From NCBI RefSeq assembly GCF_014695725.1, contig NZ_JACJOU010000026.1, positions 1 through 64,000 on the forward strand: a stretch of 64,000 nucleotides of DNA, written 5' to 3'. Shown piece by piece: positions 8,114 through 17,256 of the stretch (positions are counted from its first letter, which is position 1; each line of letters starts with the position of its first letter). This DNA comes from Microcoleus sp. FACHB-672 (GTDB lineage: Bacteria > Cyanobacteriota > Cyanobacteriia > Cyanobacteriales > Oscillatoriaceae). The notes beneath the pieces are model-generated. The model ran no database searches, was not told the DNA's origin, and saw only the letters and a program-made list of their open reading frames with translations. The translations under genes were made by a program, and so were the position numbers.

Positions 8114-8659
8114 CTACTTTAAATCGAGCAAACCGCTGTCTTTGAGTTTGGGGTTAAAGCGAACTTCTGTTTGCAAGCCACGGGTTGCAAGGGAAGCTAG
8201 AATGCCGGCTTCAACCCGTCTAGCGGCTTTTTTCAACACTTTTGACTGCTCCATTTCCTGACCGGCAGCCTTTTCGTAACTCGCCTGTTCTTCAGAAGTC
8301 ATCAGGCTTTTCACATCAATCGGCTGAGTCCATTTCACTTCATCAGCTCCATTGCCTGCCGGTGTGCCCCCATTTTCAGCTATCCAAGATTCACGGATAT
8401 TTTCTAAAATGGTGCGGCTAGGCCGGTCAATGGTTTGAACTTTCAGCCAGTAACAATTCTGGGGTTGGCGGACAAAGTGTTGTTTGAGGCTGAGATAAAC
8501 ATCACGCGAATAACCAACAAATTGCAGCACTTTTTCTGAATCAAAAATTGCGTAAACCCCAACTTTACCCTGCAAATTTTCGGGTAGTAGTCCAGCGCTA
8601 TCAACGTAGGAAATGTATTCTAAACTCTGTAGAGAGGGAATGTCTGTTTCAGTGGTCAT
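8114..8659 (-). CDS. GIY-YIG domain protein
   Basis: A 181-residue protein. An N-terminal GIY-YIG-like core begins near residue 34 (GVYAIFDSEKV) and continues with FVGYSRDVYLSLKQHF, whose Arg is in the position of the catalytic Arg of GIY-YIG nucleases. The second half is helical and charged. It matches a cyanobacterial family of GIY-YIG nuclease-like proteins whose cellular role is not known. Conservation of the full active site (especially the metal-binding Glu) cannot be confirmed by eye. No homing-element or restriction context is visible. The ATG start at 8659 is the only good one. It is transcribed away from the hypothetical gene upstream. Confidence 0.75.
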   Translation of the reverse strand: MTTETDIPSLQSLEYISYVDSAGLLPENLQGKVGVYAIFDSEKVLQFVGYSRDVYLSLKQHFVRQPQNCYWLKVQTIDRPSRTILENIRESWIAENGGTPAGNGADEVKWTQPIDVKSLMTSEEQASYEKAAGQEMEQSKVLKKAARRVEAGILASLATRGLQTEVRFNPKLKDSGLLDLK

Positions 8660-8761
8660 ATTAATTGCTGAGTGCTGAGTTTGGAGTTTTCAGTTGGAGT
8701 AAAGTTGAAAAAGGCTTTTTTTCAAGAAGGGCCGGCATTAGGGGAATTGGATAAAGTTTTT

Positions 8762-9085
8762 CTATTTAATTTTGCGGTAAATCGCACAAAGCCGACTGGG
8801 TTTAAATATTTTAGCGGTGAACATAAAGTTAGGCGGAACGTTGATGATGATGTAATCTTCTGATTTGTGGTATGACTCGAATTCTGCCGGCATCCCTTTG
8901 GGGGTAGCCAAACTATAGGGAACGGGCTGAAAAAGTAATTCCGTAAATTCTATTTGTTCGCATTGCCCTTGTTGGGCGATTTGGTTGATAAAGGCTTCAC
9001 CCGTTAATAAGTTAAACAGAGTTTGTTTTGCCGCAGGTTCAAGGGTAAAGCTGCTATCAAAGTTTTGAACGATTTTAAGAGCCAT
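8762..9085 (-). CDS. Conserved-looking hypothetical protein, 107 aa
   Basis: Not recognised. The protein has no signal peptide or membrane helix. It starts MALKIVQNFDSSFTLEPAAK and contains an aromatic, beta-rich second half (EDYIIINVPPNFMFTAKIFK). It has normal codon use for the window and is read in the same direction as the GIY-YIG gene 102 bp downstream, so the two could be cotranscribed. There are no Cys or His clusters suggesting catalysis. Confidence 0.6.
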   Translation of the reverse strand: MALKIVQNFDSSFTLEPAAKQTLFNLLTGEAFINQIAQQGQCEQIEFTELLFQPVPYSLATPKGMPAEFESYHKSEDYIIINVPPNFMFTAKIFKPSRLCAIYRKIK

Positions 9086-9320
9086 TTTCGGGATACTAAC
9101 GAATTTGCAAGGGTGGGTTATAAAAGCGCAAAGGCAAAAATTGCCACTTCGATCAGCCTATTGGATTGTGTGCCCCCTGTCAGCTACAGGAGGAGGCGGA
9201 AAAGATTAAGAATTTTAAACGTAATAAAAGTGAATGTGGGTTGCCGGCAGTTCGGCAGAAACTCGGATGTTTCGCTTTTCGGTTGCCCCGACAATGCCGG
9301 TGAGCGGTAAAATCGAGGAC

Positions 9321-11735
9321 ATGATCGATCCAACTCCTCGTACCAAAATTCCTCCCTATACCTGGAATCGTCCCATTGGCCTCGGATGGGACAAGCCTTA
9401 CACTGTTCGCTACGCCAGCAATCTTGATGATGGCCCTTGGCATGGAATGCCTTTGGGCGGCTTTGGTGCCGGCTGTATAGGCCGGTCTTCCCGTGGGGAT
9501 TTTAATCTCTGGCATCTCGATGGGGGAGAACATATTTTTAACAATTTACCGGCTTGCCAGTTTAGCGTTTTTGAGGAAGCAGCCGGCAAAAAGCAAGCAT
9601 TTGCCCTGTGTACCGAACCCCCGGCAGATGGTAGTCTTCCGGCGTGGCAGTGGTATCCCAAGACAAGAGGGGGAGACGGGGAGACGGGAACCGGCACTTA
9701 CCATGCGCTTTATCCCCAAAGCTGGTTTGTTTATGAAGGGGTCTTTAAGGCAGAACTGACGTGTGAGCAATTTTCGCCAGTTTGGCCTGGTAATTACCAG
9801 GAAAGCAGTTATCCCCTGGCTATTTTTGAATGGACTGCCTACAATCCGACGGATGAACCAATCGTCGTCAGCATTATGCTCACTTGGCAGAATATGGTGG
9901 GTTGGTTTACCAATGCGATTAAATCGCCCCCGGTACAGGTGCGGGATGATGGCAGTCCAGTTTACGACTATCAGTCACGCTGGGGAGAAAGTGCCGGCAG
10001 TTTTAATCGCTGGGTTGAAGATCATTTCCGAGTTGGCTGCTTAATGAGCCGGCTGAGCACGAATGAGCAACCCGTGGAAGGGGAAGGACAGTTGGCGATC
10101 GCCACCGTGACTAACCCGGCTGTGGAAGTGTTTTACAATTCTCGCTGGCAATGTGCCGGCACCGGCGAGGACGTGTGGAGATACTTCGCCGATGATGGTT
10201 CCCTCTCTGATCAGGATAACGAAACACCGGCAGCCGAGGGAGAGCAAATTGGAGTCGCCCTTGCCGTTCGCTTTACCCTAAGACCTGGTAAAACCCGGAA
10301 AATTCCCTTTATCCTTGCATGGGACTTGCCGGTAACTGAATTTGGTTCAGGTGCCTGGTATTACCGGCGCTACACCGACTTTTTTGGCCGGCATGGCAAA
10401 AATGCTTGGTCAATGGTTCGCACCGCCCTCAAGCATTCAGACACTTGGAAAGAGAATATTCAAGCTTGGCAAAAACCGATTCTGGAACGCGAAGATTTGC
10501 CAGATTGGTTCAAAATGGCGTTGTTTAATGAGCTTTACGCCCTAACAGGCGGCGGGACGCTCTGGAGTGGCGCAGATGAACGCGACCCCAAAGGTCAGTT
10601 TGCGGTGCTTGAATGTATCGATTATCGCTGGTATGAAAGCTTGGATGTGCGGCTATACGGCTCGTTTGCGTTGCTGATGCTATGGCCAGAGTTAGAAAAA
10701 TCTGTGCTGCAAGCGTTTGCCCGCGCGATTCCTGCCGGCGACGATACCCCGCGCATTATTGGCTATAACCAAGCGGCAGCAGTTCGTAAAATAGCCGGTG
10801 CTACCCCCCACGATCTCGGTGCACCGAATGAACATCCGTGGGAGCAAACGAATTATACGAGCTACCAAGACTGTAACCTGTGGAAAGATTTACCCTGCGA
10901 TTTTGTCTTGCAGGTCTATCGGGATTTTCTACTTACAGGTGGCAGCGATATTGAATTTCTCACCGACTGCTGGCCGGCTGTGGTTGAAACTCTCGCCTAT
11001 CTTAAGACGTTTGATAAGGACGGCGATGGCATTCCAGAAAATGCCGGTGCGCCGGATCAGACGTTTGATGATTGGCAGTTGCAAGGTGTTAGCGCTTACT
11101 GCGGCGGTTTGTGGTTAGCGGCCCTTGAGGCAGCCATTGCAATTGGCAAAGTTCTGATGAATCAACCTTTATCGCCAACTCCTCAAGAAACCGTTGCCAC
11201 TTATCAAAGTTGGCTCGCTCAAGCCAAACCGATCTACCAAGAAAAACTCTGGAATGGCGAGTATTATCGGATCGACAGTGAAAGCGGTTCCCAGGTGGTG
11301 ATGGCAGACCAATTGTGTGGCCAGTTTTACGCTCAATTGTTGGGACTGCCAGATATTGTGCCCCGTGATTGCGCCCTCACTGCCTTAAGAACGGTTTATG
11401 ACGCCTGCTTTCTCAAGTTCCACGATGGCAAAATTGGGGCAGCAAATGGGGTGCTGCCTGATGGATCGCCGGTGAACCCCAAAGCCACTCATCCATTGGA
11501 AGTGTGGACCGGCATTAACTTTGGCATTGCAGCGTTTCTGGTGCAAATGGGAATGAAAGAGGAGGCATTTGCCCTCAGCGAAGCCGTGGTGCGGCAAATT
11601 TATGACAACGGGTTGCAATTTCGCACGCCTGAAGCGATCACTGCCGTTGGGACGTTCCGCGCTAGCCATTATCTCCGTGCTATGGCGATTTGGTCTATTT
11701 ATGGGGTGATGACAAACTTTGGGAGTTCTCACTAA
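9321..11735 (+). CDS. GH116 family beta-glucosidase (GBA2-like)
   Basis: An 804-residue protein with the two-domain GBA2/GH116 layout: an N-terminal beta domain (WHGMPLGGFGAGCIGRSSRG) and a C-terminal (alpha/alpha)6 barrel. By comparison with human GBA2, the nucleophile is likely Glu431 in VLECIDYRW and the acid/base Asp579 in APDQTFDDW, followed by the conserved AYCGGLWLAA. The family hydrolyses beta-glucosides including glucosylceramide. The bacterial substrate is uncertain, but a cyanobacterial glycolipid or polysaccharide is plausible. No signal peptide, so cytoplasmic. The start is set at ATG 9321 because homologues begin just before PPYTWNRPIGLGW. Upstream in-frame ATGs at 9234 and 9267 are possible. 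A terminator follows. Confidence 0.88.
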   Translation: MIDPTPRTKIPPYTWNRPIGLGWDKPYTVRYASNLDDGPWHGMPLGGFGAGCIGRSSRGDFNLWHLDGGEHIFNNLPACQFSVFEEAAGKKQAFALCTEPPADGSLPAWQWYPKTRGGDGETGTGTYHALYPQSWFVYEGVFKAELTCEQFSPVWPGNYQESSYPLAIFEWTAYNPTDEPIVVSIMLTWQNMVGWFTNAIKSPPVQVRDDGSPVYDYQSRWGESAGSFNRWVEDHFRVGCLMSRLSTNEQPVEGEGQLAIATVTNPAVEVFYNSRWQCAGTGEDVWRYFADDGSLSDQDNETPAAEGEQIGVALAVRFTLRPGKTRKIPFILAWDLPVTEFGSGAWYYRRYTDFFGRHGKNAWSMVRTALKHSDTWKENIQAWQKPILEREDLPDWFKMALFNELYALTGGGTLWSGADERDPKGQFAVLECIDYRWYESLDVRLYGSFALLMLWPELEKSVLQAFARAIPAGDDTPRIIGYNQAAAVRKIAGATPHDLGAPNEHPWEQTNYTSYQDCNLWKDLPCDFVLQVYRDFLLTGGSDIEFLTDCWPAVVETLAYLKTFDKDGDGIPENAGAPDQTFDDWQLQGVSAYCGGLWLAALEAAIAIGKVLMNQPLSPTPQETVATYQSWLAQAKPIYQEKLWNGEYYRIDSESGSQVVMADQLCGQFYAQLLGLPDIVPRDCALTALRTVYDACFLKFHDGKIGAANGVLPDGSPVNPKATHPLEVWTGINFGIAAFLVQMGMKEEAFALSEAVVRQIYDNGLQFRTPEAITAVGTFRASHYLRAMAIWSIYGVMTNFGSSH

Positions 11736-11794
11736 AAAGTTTGCTGTAAACAGTGCAAATTCGGTTAATTCCTTAATTATTTAGTGCAGTGATG

Positions 11795-11840
11795 AAAGCT
11801 GAAAACCTTTAATTAAGGGGGGTTCAGCTTTTAATTTTTT
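11795..11840 (+). terminator. Intrinsic terminator of the GH116 gene
   Basis: AAAGCTGAA (11795-11803) pairs with TTCAGCTTT (11823-11831), with a CCTTTAATTAAGG inner stem. TTAATTTTTT follows. It lies 60 nt after the stop. Confidence 0.75.
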
Positions 11841-12879
11841 ATGCAAATTTAGAATTGATGAGCCGGCTTCAGTAATCTTTTTTCTTTAACAGGCGTTTCT
11901 AAAATCTGCCTCAGAGAAGCTGTGATCCGTATTAACCCTTATATGAAGATTCTCTTAAAATTTAATTAAATAATGTTTAAGGTTTAATTAAATACTGCTG
12001 AGCTTAAAGTGATAATCTCCAGAAACATTTTTCCCCTAACGCTTTAAGCCTGGAATTGCGTTTTAAAAGCTATGGTTGATCGCTGCTTCGATCAAGCGAT
12101 TCGCTTAGTTTAAAGATATTATGTGTAAAATCGAGAGAAATTAAAGTTTCAGTAAAATTCTCAAGCTATCTCAAGTTCGTGCTTGAGACGCCCTAAGCTT
12201 GAAGCAAGATCAATCAATCTGCTCAATCAGGATTGCGCTTGCGTGTCCTAGATTTGGTAATTAAAGCTTAAAAGGCTCTAGGTGAGGCACACTTGAGATA
12301 AATTACACTAGCCGGTGCAACGCTTAATCGCGGTTTGGAAGCCGGCTCAGAGGGTAAATAGAGCTGTCTGGGGTTTGCCGTACTCACCGCAGCACTGATG
12401 AAGGCTTTGTATGTCCTTCCAAGCGAGCGAGTCTGTATAAGGGGGTTATTGCTGAGTACGACTTTATACAAGCTTTAAAATCTTAAGGCACAAGCCAAGT
12501 CAAGCCACACAAGTTTAAAGAATCAGTAAACTTCACCTTTTACCCTTGCCATTCCTACTAAATATCTGCGTAAATTTAACAGTAGTGGATCTACATAAAA
12601 CCTTCCTGATATGACGGTGCATTTACCAAAGGCTCTCAGTAGGATTTCAAGTTTACTTCGTTTGGCCGTACTAGAGCGTGATATCGGCAAGGCACTCAGT
12701 CAGTTTTCCGAGCAAATGTATCAAGGACAACAGCTTTTTCTGAGCAAGCGGGCATCAATATTGTAAATCTCATAGTCCACCGCCTTGCTGATATCCTAGC
12801 GAAATCTCTCAAGCAGCAGCAACCGAGTTGCAATCATTAGATAAAACTCAATTAAACTTACCTATCAGGAGCCACAATC
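11841..12879. other. Gene-poor stretch before the HetP-family gene
   Basis: About 1 kb of AT-rich sequence with many TTTAATTAAA-type words and no recognisable gene, except a doubtful 51-codon ORF at 12611-12766. Reverse-strand ORFs here are not convincing. The length suggests either a long hetP regulatory region or a decayed gene. Confidence 0.5.
12611..12766 (+). CDS. Possible 51-residue protein upstream of the HetP-family gene
   Basis: ATG to TAA gives a peptide starting MTVHLPKALSRISSLLRLAV and containing a helical stretch LERDIGKALSQFSEQMYQGQ. The composition looks protein-like (amphipathic helix, balanced charge), but there is no clear ribosome site and I do not recognise the family. 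It may be a small gene or the remnant of a larger one. It is on the same strand as the HetP-family gene, 113 bp upstream. Confidence 0.3.
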   Translation: MTVHLPKALSRISSLLRLAVLERDIGKALSQFSEQMYQGQQLFLSKRASIL

Positions 12880-13242
12880 ATGTATCAACCATCTTCTTAT
12901 TCAAATTCTAAAATTAATCGGACAATGAGTGCTGAGCAATTGGAAGAGATTATTGATTCCATCTTAGCCGGCAAGTATTCTTGGGCCTGTGTGTTACTGC
13001 TGCGCTTTGCCGGTTATAATCCTCTCCACTACATCCCTTACAGAACTTACAACCGGCTGGTAAAGGACAATTCCTCCGTTAGCAGAAACGGTGACAGCAA
13101 CGTCGCTTCAATTGATGCCGGTTCTAGAAGCACAGCAACCTGTGCCGCAATATCCTCTTCACGCAAAGCCAAAGTTGACTACCTAGAAGTGGTTAGCTCA
13201 CAACCCGCTCAAGTTTGCAATACCCATTTAGATGCCGGCTGA
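12880..13242 (+). CDS. HetP-family protein
   Basis: A 120-residue protein. The block from residue 17 to about 65 (AEQLEEIIDSILAGKYSWAC then VLLLRFAGYNPLHYIPYRTY and NRL) is the hallmark of HetP, which in Anabaena works with HetR and HetZ in commitment to heterocyst differentiation. The C-terminal half is Ser/Ala-rich and apparently disordered. HetP homologues also occur in cyanobacteria that do not form heterocysts, where their job is unknown, so the gene alone does not prove differentiation. AGGAG at 12867-12871 supports the ATG. It stands alone between gene-poor regions and has its own terminator. Confidence 0.78.
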   Translation: MYQPSSYSNSKINRTMSAEQLEEIIDSILAGKYSWACVLLLRFAGYNPLHYIPYRTYNRLVKDNSSVSRNGDSNVASIDAGSRSTATCAAISSSRKAKVDYLEVVSSQPAQVCNTHLDAG

Positions 13243-13319
13243 TTCACTACGAAATTAAAAATATTAAAGCTTGAGGGTTTCAATTGGCTCAACCCATTCT
13301 CATGCCCACTTCCCACAGG

Positions 13320-13350
13320 CGCTTTTCCAAAAAGCGTCTCTATTTTTTTG
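13320..13350 (+). terminator. Intrinsic terminator of the HetP-family gene
   Basis: CGCTTTT (13320-13326), loop CCA, AAAAGCG (13330-13336), then TCTCTATTTTTTTG. It lies 78 nt after the stop. Confidence 0.75.
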
Positions 13351-14353
13351 CAAGTATTTTTTAATAAGCTTTTTTTTGAATATCGCGGTTTTTAATCGTA
13401 TTAGAGAAAAATATTAGATTCCCACCCCAAAACAAGTAGGGAGCGAAATCTTAACCAGCAGCATCCCATTTCTGCCAATTTGTCGTGCCGACACCTTACC
13501 CTCATGGGCGGGAGCATCTTGCTCCCCCGAACAATATTTCGGCAAATCTGGGATGCACCCAGTATATAAACTGCTAGGCATTTAATTTTTCTGCCCGGAT
13601 TGAGAGAGAGAGGGTGCAGAGGCAAAGGGGAAATTTTGTTCAGGGAAGGATGCCATTTGCTCAACTTCTAGCTTTTTGTGGAAGTTGAGAATTTTGCTGT
13701 AGTTTAAGTGACTTTATAGATTTAATAATCATAAAGAATTAATATTGCAACTTATTTAAAAGATTGAAATTAATAGCAAACTATCTTAAACAAATTTCAA
13801 TAATAATCAGTAGTTTCTCTGAGAGTGGCTGGACAAAACATTCTTGATTTTACCTGTTTAAGCCGGCAGAACATCTCAGGAGCAACAAGTGCATTCAGTA
13901 AATATACGAGAACAAGTCATAATTTTGCAAGCGAGAGACTGTCCCCGGCATCATCCGATTCTGCTTATCCAAACCTTTATGGCTCAAGGTCTCCGGCTCA
14001 CATAGAGCAGTTAGAGCCTAATTAAATTAAAAAGCTTATCATCACGTAAAGATTGACGTTCAATCCTTTATTTACCTGGCAAAATCTTATAAGAGGACGT
14101 AGCTTGGTATTAAGACTGAATATGCTGACGCACTTGTGCCGGTGCATCATCAAATAACCACCATCTGCTGAACCTGAAAGCCAAAGAGCAGCGGCTTCTT
14201 GCAAAAACGCCTTTTGCTGTGTCAGCTCGTTTTGCTCTGCTATGTCAGTTGAATGCACAGCCATTACCAACAGGATGACCCCGCCAGATGCAGAGGATTA
14301 TGACAAAGTTGAGAGCCACTCGAACCCGAACCAAGCCATCTCGGGTGGATAAG
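13351..14353. other. Gene-poor region with dispersed repeat words
   Basis: About 1 kb between the HetP-family and metalloprotease genes. Short ORFs exist on both strands (13401-13664 minus, 13825-14025 plus, 14022-14270 minus) but lack recognisable domains and convincing ribosome sites. The region holds the REP-like palindrome at 13510-13526 and AT-rich sequence. I see no supportable gene. Confidence 0.5.
13510..13526. repeat. REP-like palindrome GGGAGCATCTTGCTCCC, copy 1
   Basis: A 17-bp imperfect dyad (GGGAGCA-TCT-TGCTCCC). The reverse-complement form occurs again at 30493-30509, also next to a sequence ending in TTTCGGCAAATCTG or TTTTTGTAAATTTG, which suggests a dispersed intergenic repeat. 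Confidence 0.6.
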
Positions 14354-17182
14354 ATGAAAAAATTATGGAAATTCTGTCTATTTCTGCTGCATGGCCTGTT
14401 TTTAGCAATTCTCCTGCATGGCCTGTTTTTAGGAATCGCGCCCTTAGCACGCACTCAAACAGTGCCGGCTGCTGGGTTGGCATCCCAGCCGTCGGCTTGG
14501 GCGACTTTGGCGCAGAAAGTAGAATCTGGCACATCTAAAGAGAAACAGAAAAGTAGTGCCCTTTCCGATCTGCCGGCAGTTGAATCACTTGTCGCAGATG
14601 CAGAAAAATTGGAGGGACTATTCACCCTCTATAACAACCAAGACACGGGTGAAGTCTTCGCCGAAATTAGCCAAGAACAGCTTGATAAAAACTTTCTGTG
14701 CACCGTCACCATCGAATCGGGTATTGGGGAACGCGGTATTTATAGCGGGATGCCGGTCGGAGATTACCTGTTTTACTTCCGCCGCGTCAATAAAAATTTG
14801 CATTTTGTGATCCGTAACGTCAATTTCCGCACAGATCCCGATGATCCGCAAAGACGTTCCCTAGAGAGATCGTTTAGCGACTCCGTTCTCTACTCTCTGG
14901 AAATTAAAGGCTTCGATGCTGATCGCAACACCTTATTGGTGGATATGGGTGAGTTGTTGCTGGGAGACTTTCCGGGTTTAAGTTCTATCTTTCAGTGGGT
15001 TTTAGGTACGCCTTACGAACTTGATGCCGAGAAATCTTATTTCGGCAGTGCTAACTCTTTCCCGATGAACGTCGAGATCGAGTCGGTTTACAGTTTTTCC
15101 GTTACTGAGGGAGAAGAAAATGCCTATTTACCCAGCTTGCCAGATAGCCGTGCGTTTACCCTGCGCCTGCATTACAGCTTATCTCAGCTTAATGATACTA
15201 ACGGCTACCGTCCGCGCTTAGCCGATGATCGAGTTGGCTATTTTATGACTGTTTACAAGGATTTTTCTAACGACTACAACAAAGATCCTTTTGTGCGTTA
15301 TATCAACCGCTGGCATTTGGAAAAGCAGAATCCCAGCGCTTTAATTTCTCCGCCAAAAGAACCTATTGTGTTTTGGATAGATAACGCGGTGCCGGTGGAA
15401 TATCGCGACTCTATTCGGGAGGGGGTGCTGCTGTGGAATAAAGCGTTTGAGAAAGCGGGATACCAAAATGCGATAGACGTGCGGCAGATGCCGGATGAGG
15501 CTGAGTGGGACCCGGCTGATGTGCGTTACAACACAATCCGCTGGATTAATTCTCTGGATGGTGCGTTTGCCATGGGTCCTTCGCGGGTTAACCCGCTTAC
15601 CGGCCAAATATTGGACGCAGATATTATCGTAGATGCAAATTTCGTGCGAGCCATCAAGCGAGAGTATGGCACGCTTGTTGAACAAAACCCATCAAGCAGT
15701 TCTTCTTTGTTTTCTGGGGTTGCCGGCAACTCTGAGTTGTGTGCGTTTAATACAATTGCCCGCTATCTTCCTAACAAAGAAGGTAAAACCGGCACACCCA
15801 ATCAAGCGCAAGAGATGGCTGTATTAGGCCGGCTCATGCAAAGTCACGATCTCTGCTATGGGATGCAATCTGCCGATCAGTTTTCCGTCGGGGCAATGTC
15901 GCTGTCGTTAATGAATAACCTCAGTCCTGACAGTTCGCAGATGAAAGAGTATGTGCATCAATTTGTGCGTTCGCTCATCGCCCATGAAGTCGGACATACC
16001 TTGGGGTTGAGACACAATTTCCACGCCAGTACGATGTTGATGCCTCAAGATTTGAATAACACCACTATTACCCAAAGCAAGGGGTTAGCGTCGTCTGTGA
16101 TGGACTACTTGCCGGTCAATTTGGCACCCATTGGCGTAGAGCAAGGAGATTACTATCCAGCGGTGGTTGGCCCTTATGATGAGTGGGCGATCCAGTATGG
16201 CTACCAAACCGGCCCAGGGACAGCCCCACAAGATGAGGTGCGGTTCCTCGAAAAAATTGCCCAGCGTGCGCCTAACTCGGACTTGGCTTACGCCACGGAC
16301 GAGGACATCTGGTTTGACGATATTAATCCCTTTGCTCACCCATTCGATCTCAGTGGAGACGTGCTGCTTTACTCGCAGCAGCAAATGGATAATGCCCGCT
16401 ATATGTGGCAGCGTCTGGAAAAACGTTATTTGCCCAAGGGCGAGAGTTACAATGAGCTGCGCGTGTTGTTTAACACGGTGTTTGACTACTATTTCCAGCA
16501 GGCTTATTTTGTCTCGCAATATGTAGGGGGGCAGTCGTTCACCCGCAACCATGCCGGAGATCCCAACGGACGTGCTCCATTTATGCCGGTGCCGGCAGCC
16601 AAGCAGCGTCAGGCGCTAGCCACGTTGCAAACGTATGTCTTTAATGACAATGCGTTTAATTTTTCTCCAGAACTGCTCAATAATTTAGCACCGTCGCGCT
16701 GGGTTCATTGGGGTAACTACGCCCCGGTTTTCCGCTTAGATTATCCGATTTACGAGGAAATTTCTTTTCTACAGCGGGTGGTACTGCGAGTGCTAATGCA
16801 TCCCCAACGTTTAGCACGTCTGCGGGATGCTGAAATTAAGGCGCAACCGGGAGTCTCGTTAACACTGCCGGAACTGTTTGACACGTTGCAGCAAGGTGTG
16901 TGGACAGAGGTAATGGTAGAGGGGATGCCGGTGGAGATTTCCAGCCTTCGCCGGTCTCTGCAGCGGGAATACTTGGATATTCTGACGCAGATGGTACTCC
17001 GCCAGTCGGAAACCCCTCAAGATGCCCGAACCCTGGCGTGGTATAAATTGCGGCAGTTGCGTGAATCGCTGGATACCACCCTTGCCAAGGGCGCGAAATT
17101 TGACACTTACACGCAAGCGCACTTAGAAGAAACTCGCGATCGCATTACCAAAACATTGGATGCTCAGCTACAGAGTAGTTAA
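14354..17182 (+). CDS. Secreted zinc-dependent metalloprotease (DUF5117/DUF4953 type)
   Basis: A 942-residue protein with an N-terminal signal sequence (MKKLWKFCLFLLHGLFLAIL and onward to about residue 36). An N-terminal DUF5117-like region (SLVADAEKLEGLFTLYNNQD, TGEVFAEI) is followed by a metzincin-like active site HEVGHTLGLRHNF, with zinc ligands His544, His548 and His554 and catalytic Glu545. Length and motif match the large bacterial zinc-dependent metalloproteases of the DUF4953/DUF5117 family. It probably acts in the periplasm or outside the cell. The start is placed at ATG 14354 because the signal peptide begins there. The frame stays open to ATG 14288, but the added residues are Arg/Thr-rich. 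The signal region contains a 27-bp tandem duplication. It is convergent with the next gene. Confidence 0.85.
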   Translation: MKKLWKFCLFLLHGLFLAILLHGLFLGIAPLARTQTVPAAGLASQPSAWATLAQKVESGTSKEKQKSSALSDLPAVESLVADAEKLEGLFTLYNNQDTGEVFAEISQEQLDKNFLCTVTIESGIGERGIYSGMPVGDYLFYFRRVNKNLHFVIRNVNFRTDPDDPQRRSLERSFSDSVLYSLEIKGFDADRNTLLVDMGELLLGDFPGLSSIFQWVLGTPYELDAEKSYFGSANSFPMNVEIESVYSFSVTEGEENAYLPSLPDSRAFTLRLHYSLSQLNDTNGYRPRLADDRVGYFMTVYKDFSNDYNKDPFVRYINRWHLEKQNPSALISPPKEPIVFWIDNAVPVEYRDSIREGVLLWNKAFEKAGYQNAIDVRQMPDEAEWDPADVRYNTIRWINSLDGAFAMGPSRVNPLTGQILDADIIVDANFVRAIKREYGTLVEQNPSSSSSLFSGVAGNSELCAFNTIARYLPNKEGKTGTPNQAQEMAVLGRLMQSHDLCYGMQSADQFSVGAMSLSLMNNLSPDSSQMKEYVHQFVRSLIAHEVGHTLGLRHNFHASTMLMPQDLNNTTITQSKGLASSVMDYLPVNLAPIGVEQGDYYPAVVGPYDEWAIQYGYQTGPGTAPQDEVRFLEKIAQRAPNSDLAYATDEDIWFDDINPFAHPFDLSGDVLLYSQQQMDNARYMWQRLEKRYLPKGESYNELRVLFNTVFDYYFQQAYFVSQYVGGQSFTRNHAGDPNGRAPFMPVPAAKQRQALATLQTYVFNDNAFNFSPELLNNLAPSRWVHWGNYAPVFRLDYPIYEEISFLQRVVLRVLMHPQRLARLRDAEIKAQPGVSLTLPELFDTLQQGVWTEVMVEGMPVEISSLRRSLQREYLDILTQMVLRQSETPQDARTLAWYKLRQLRESLDTTLAKGAKFDTYTQAHLEETRDRITKTLDAQLQSS

Positions 17183-17256
17183 ATAGAGCAGGGGGCATTG
17201 GGAGTTGGGAATTTTCTATGTTTTCCCCTCTTCCCTAGCCCCTCGTTTCTAGTCCC

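Noticed and set aside
9188-9196. Strong AGGAGGAGG ribosome-site-like sequence upstream of the GH116 gene
   Set aside because: There is no start codon at a suitable distance in the GH116 frame. It also pairs into a CCTGT/ACAGG stem, so it probably is not the gene's ribosome site.
12268-12471. 67-codon minus-strand ORF
   Set aside because: No recognisable motif, in an AT-rich gap, opposite to the hetP direction.
13401-13664. 87-codon minus-strand ORF in the post-HetP gap
   Set aside because: Overlaps a REP-like palindrome and simple sequence. Composition unlike a protein.
13825-14270. Two short ORFs (66 codons plus strand, 82 codons minus strand)
   Set aside because: No ribosome sites, no domain pattern, and the ORFs overlap at their ends.
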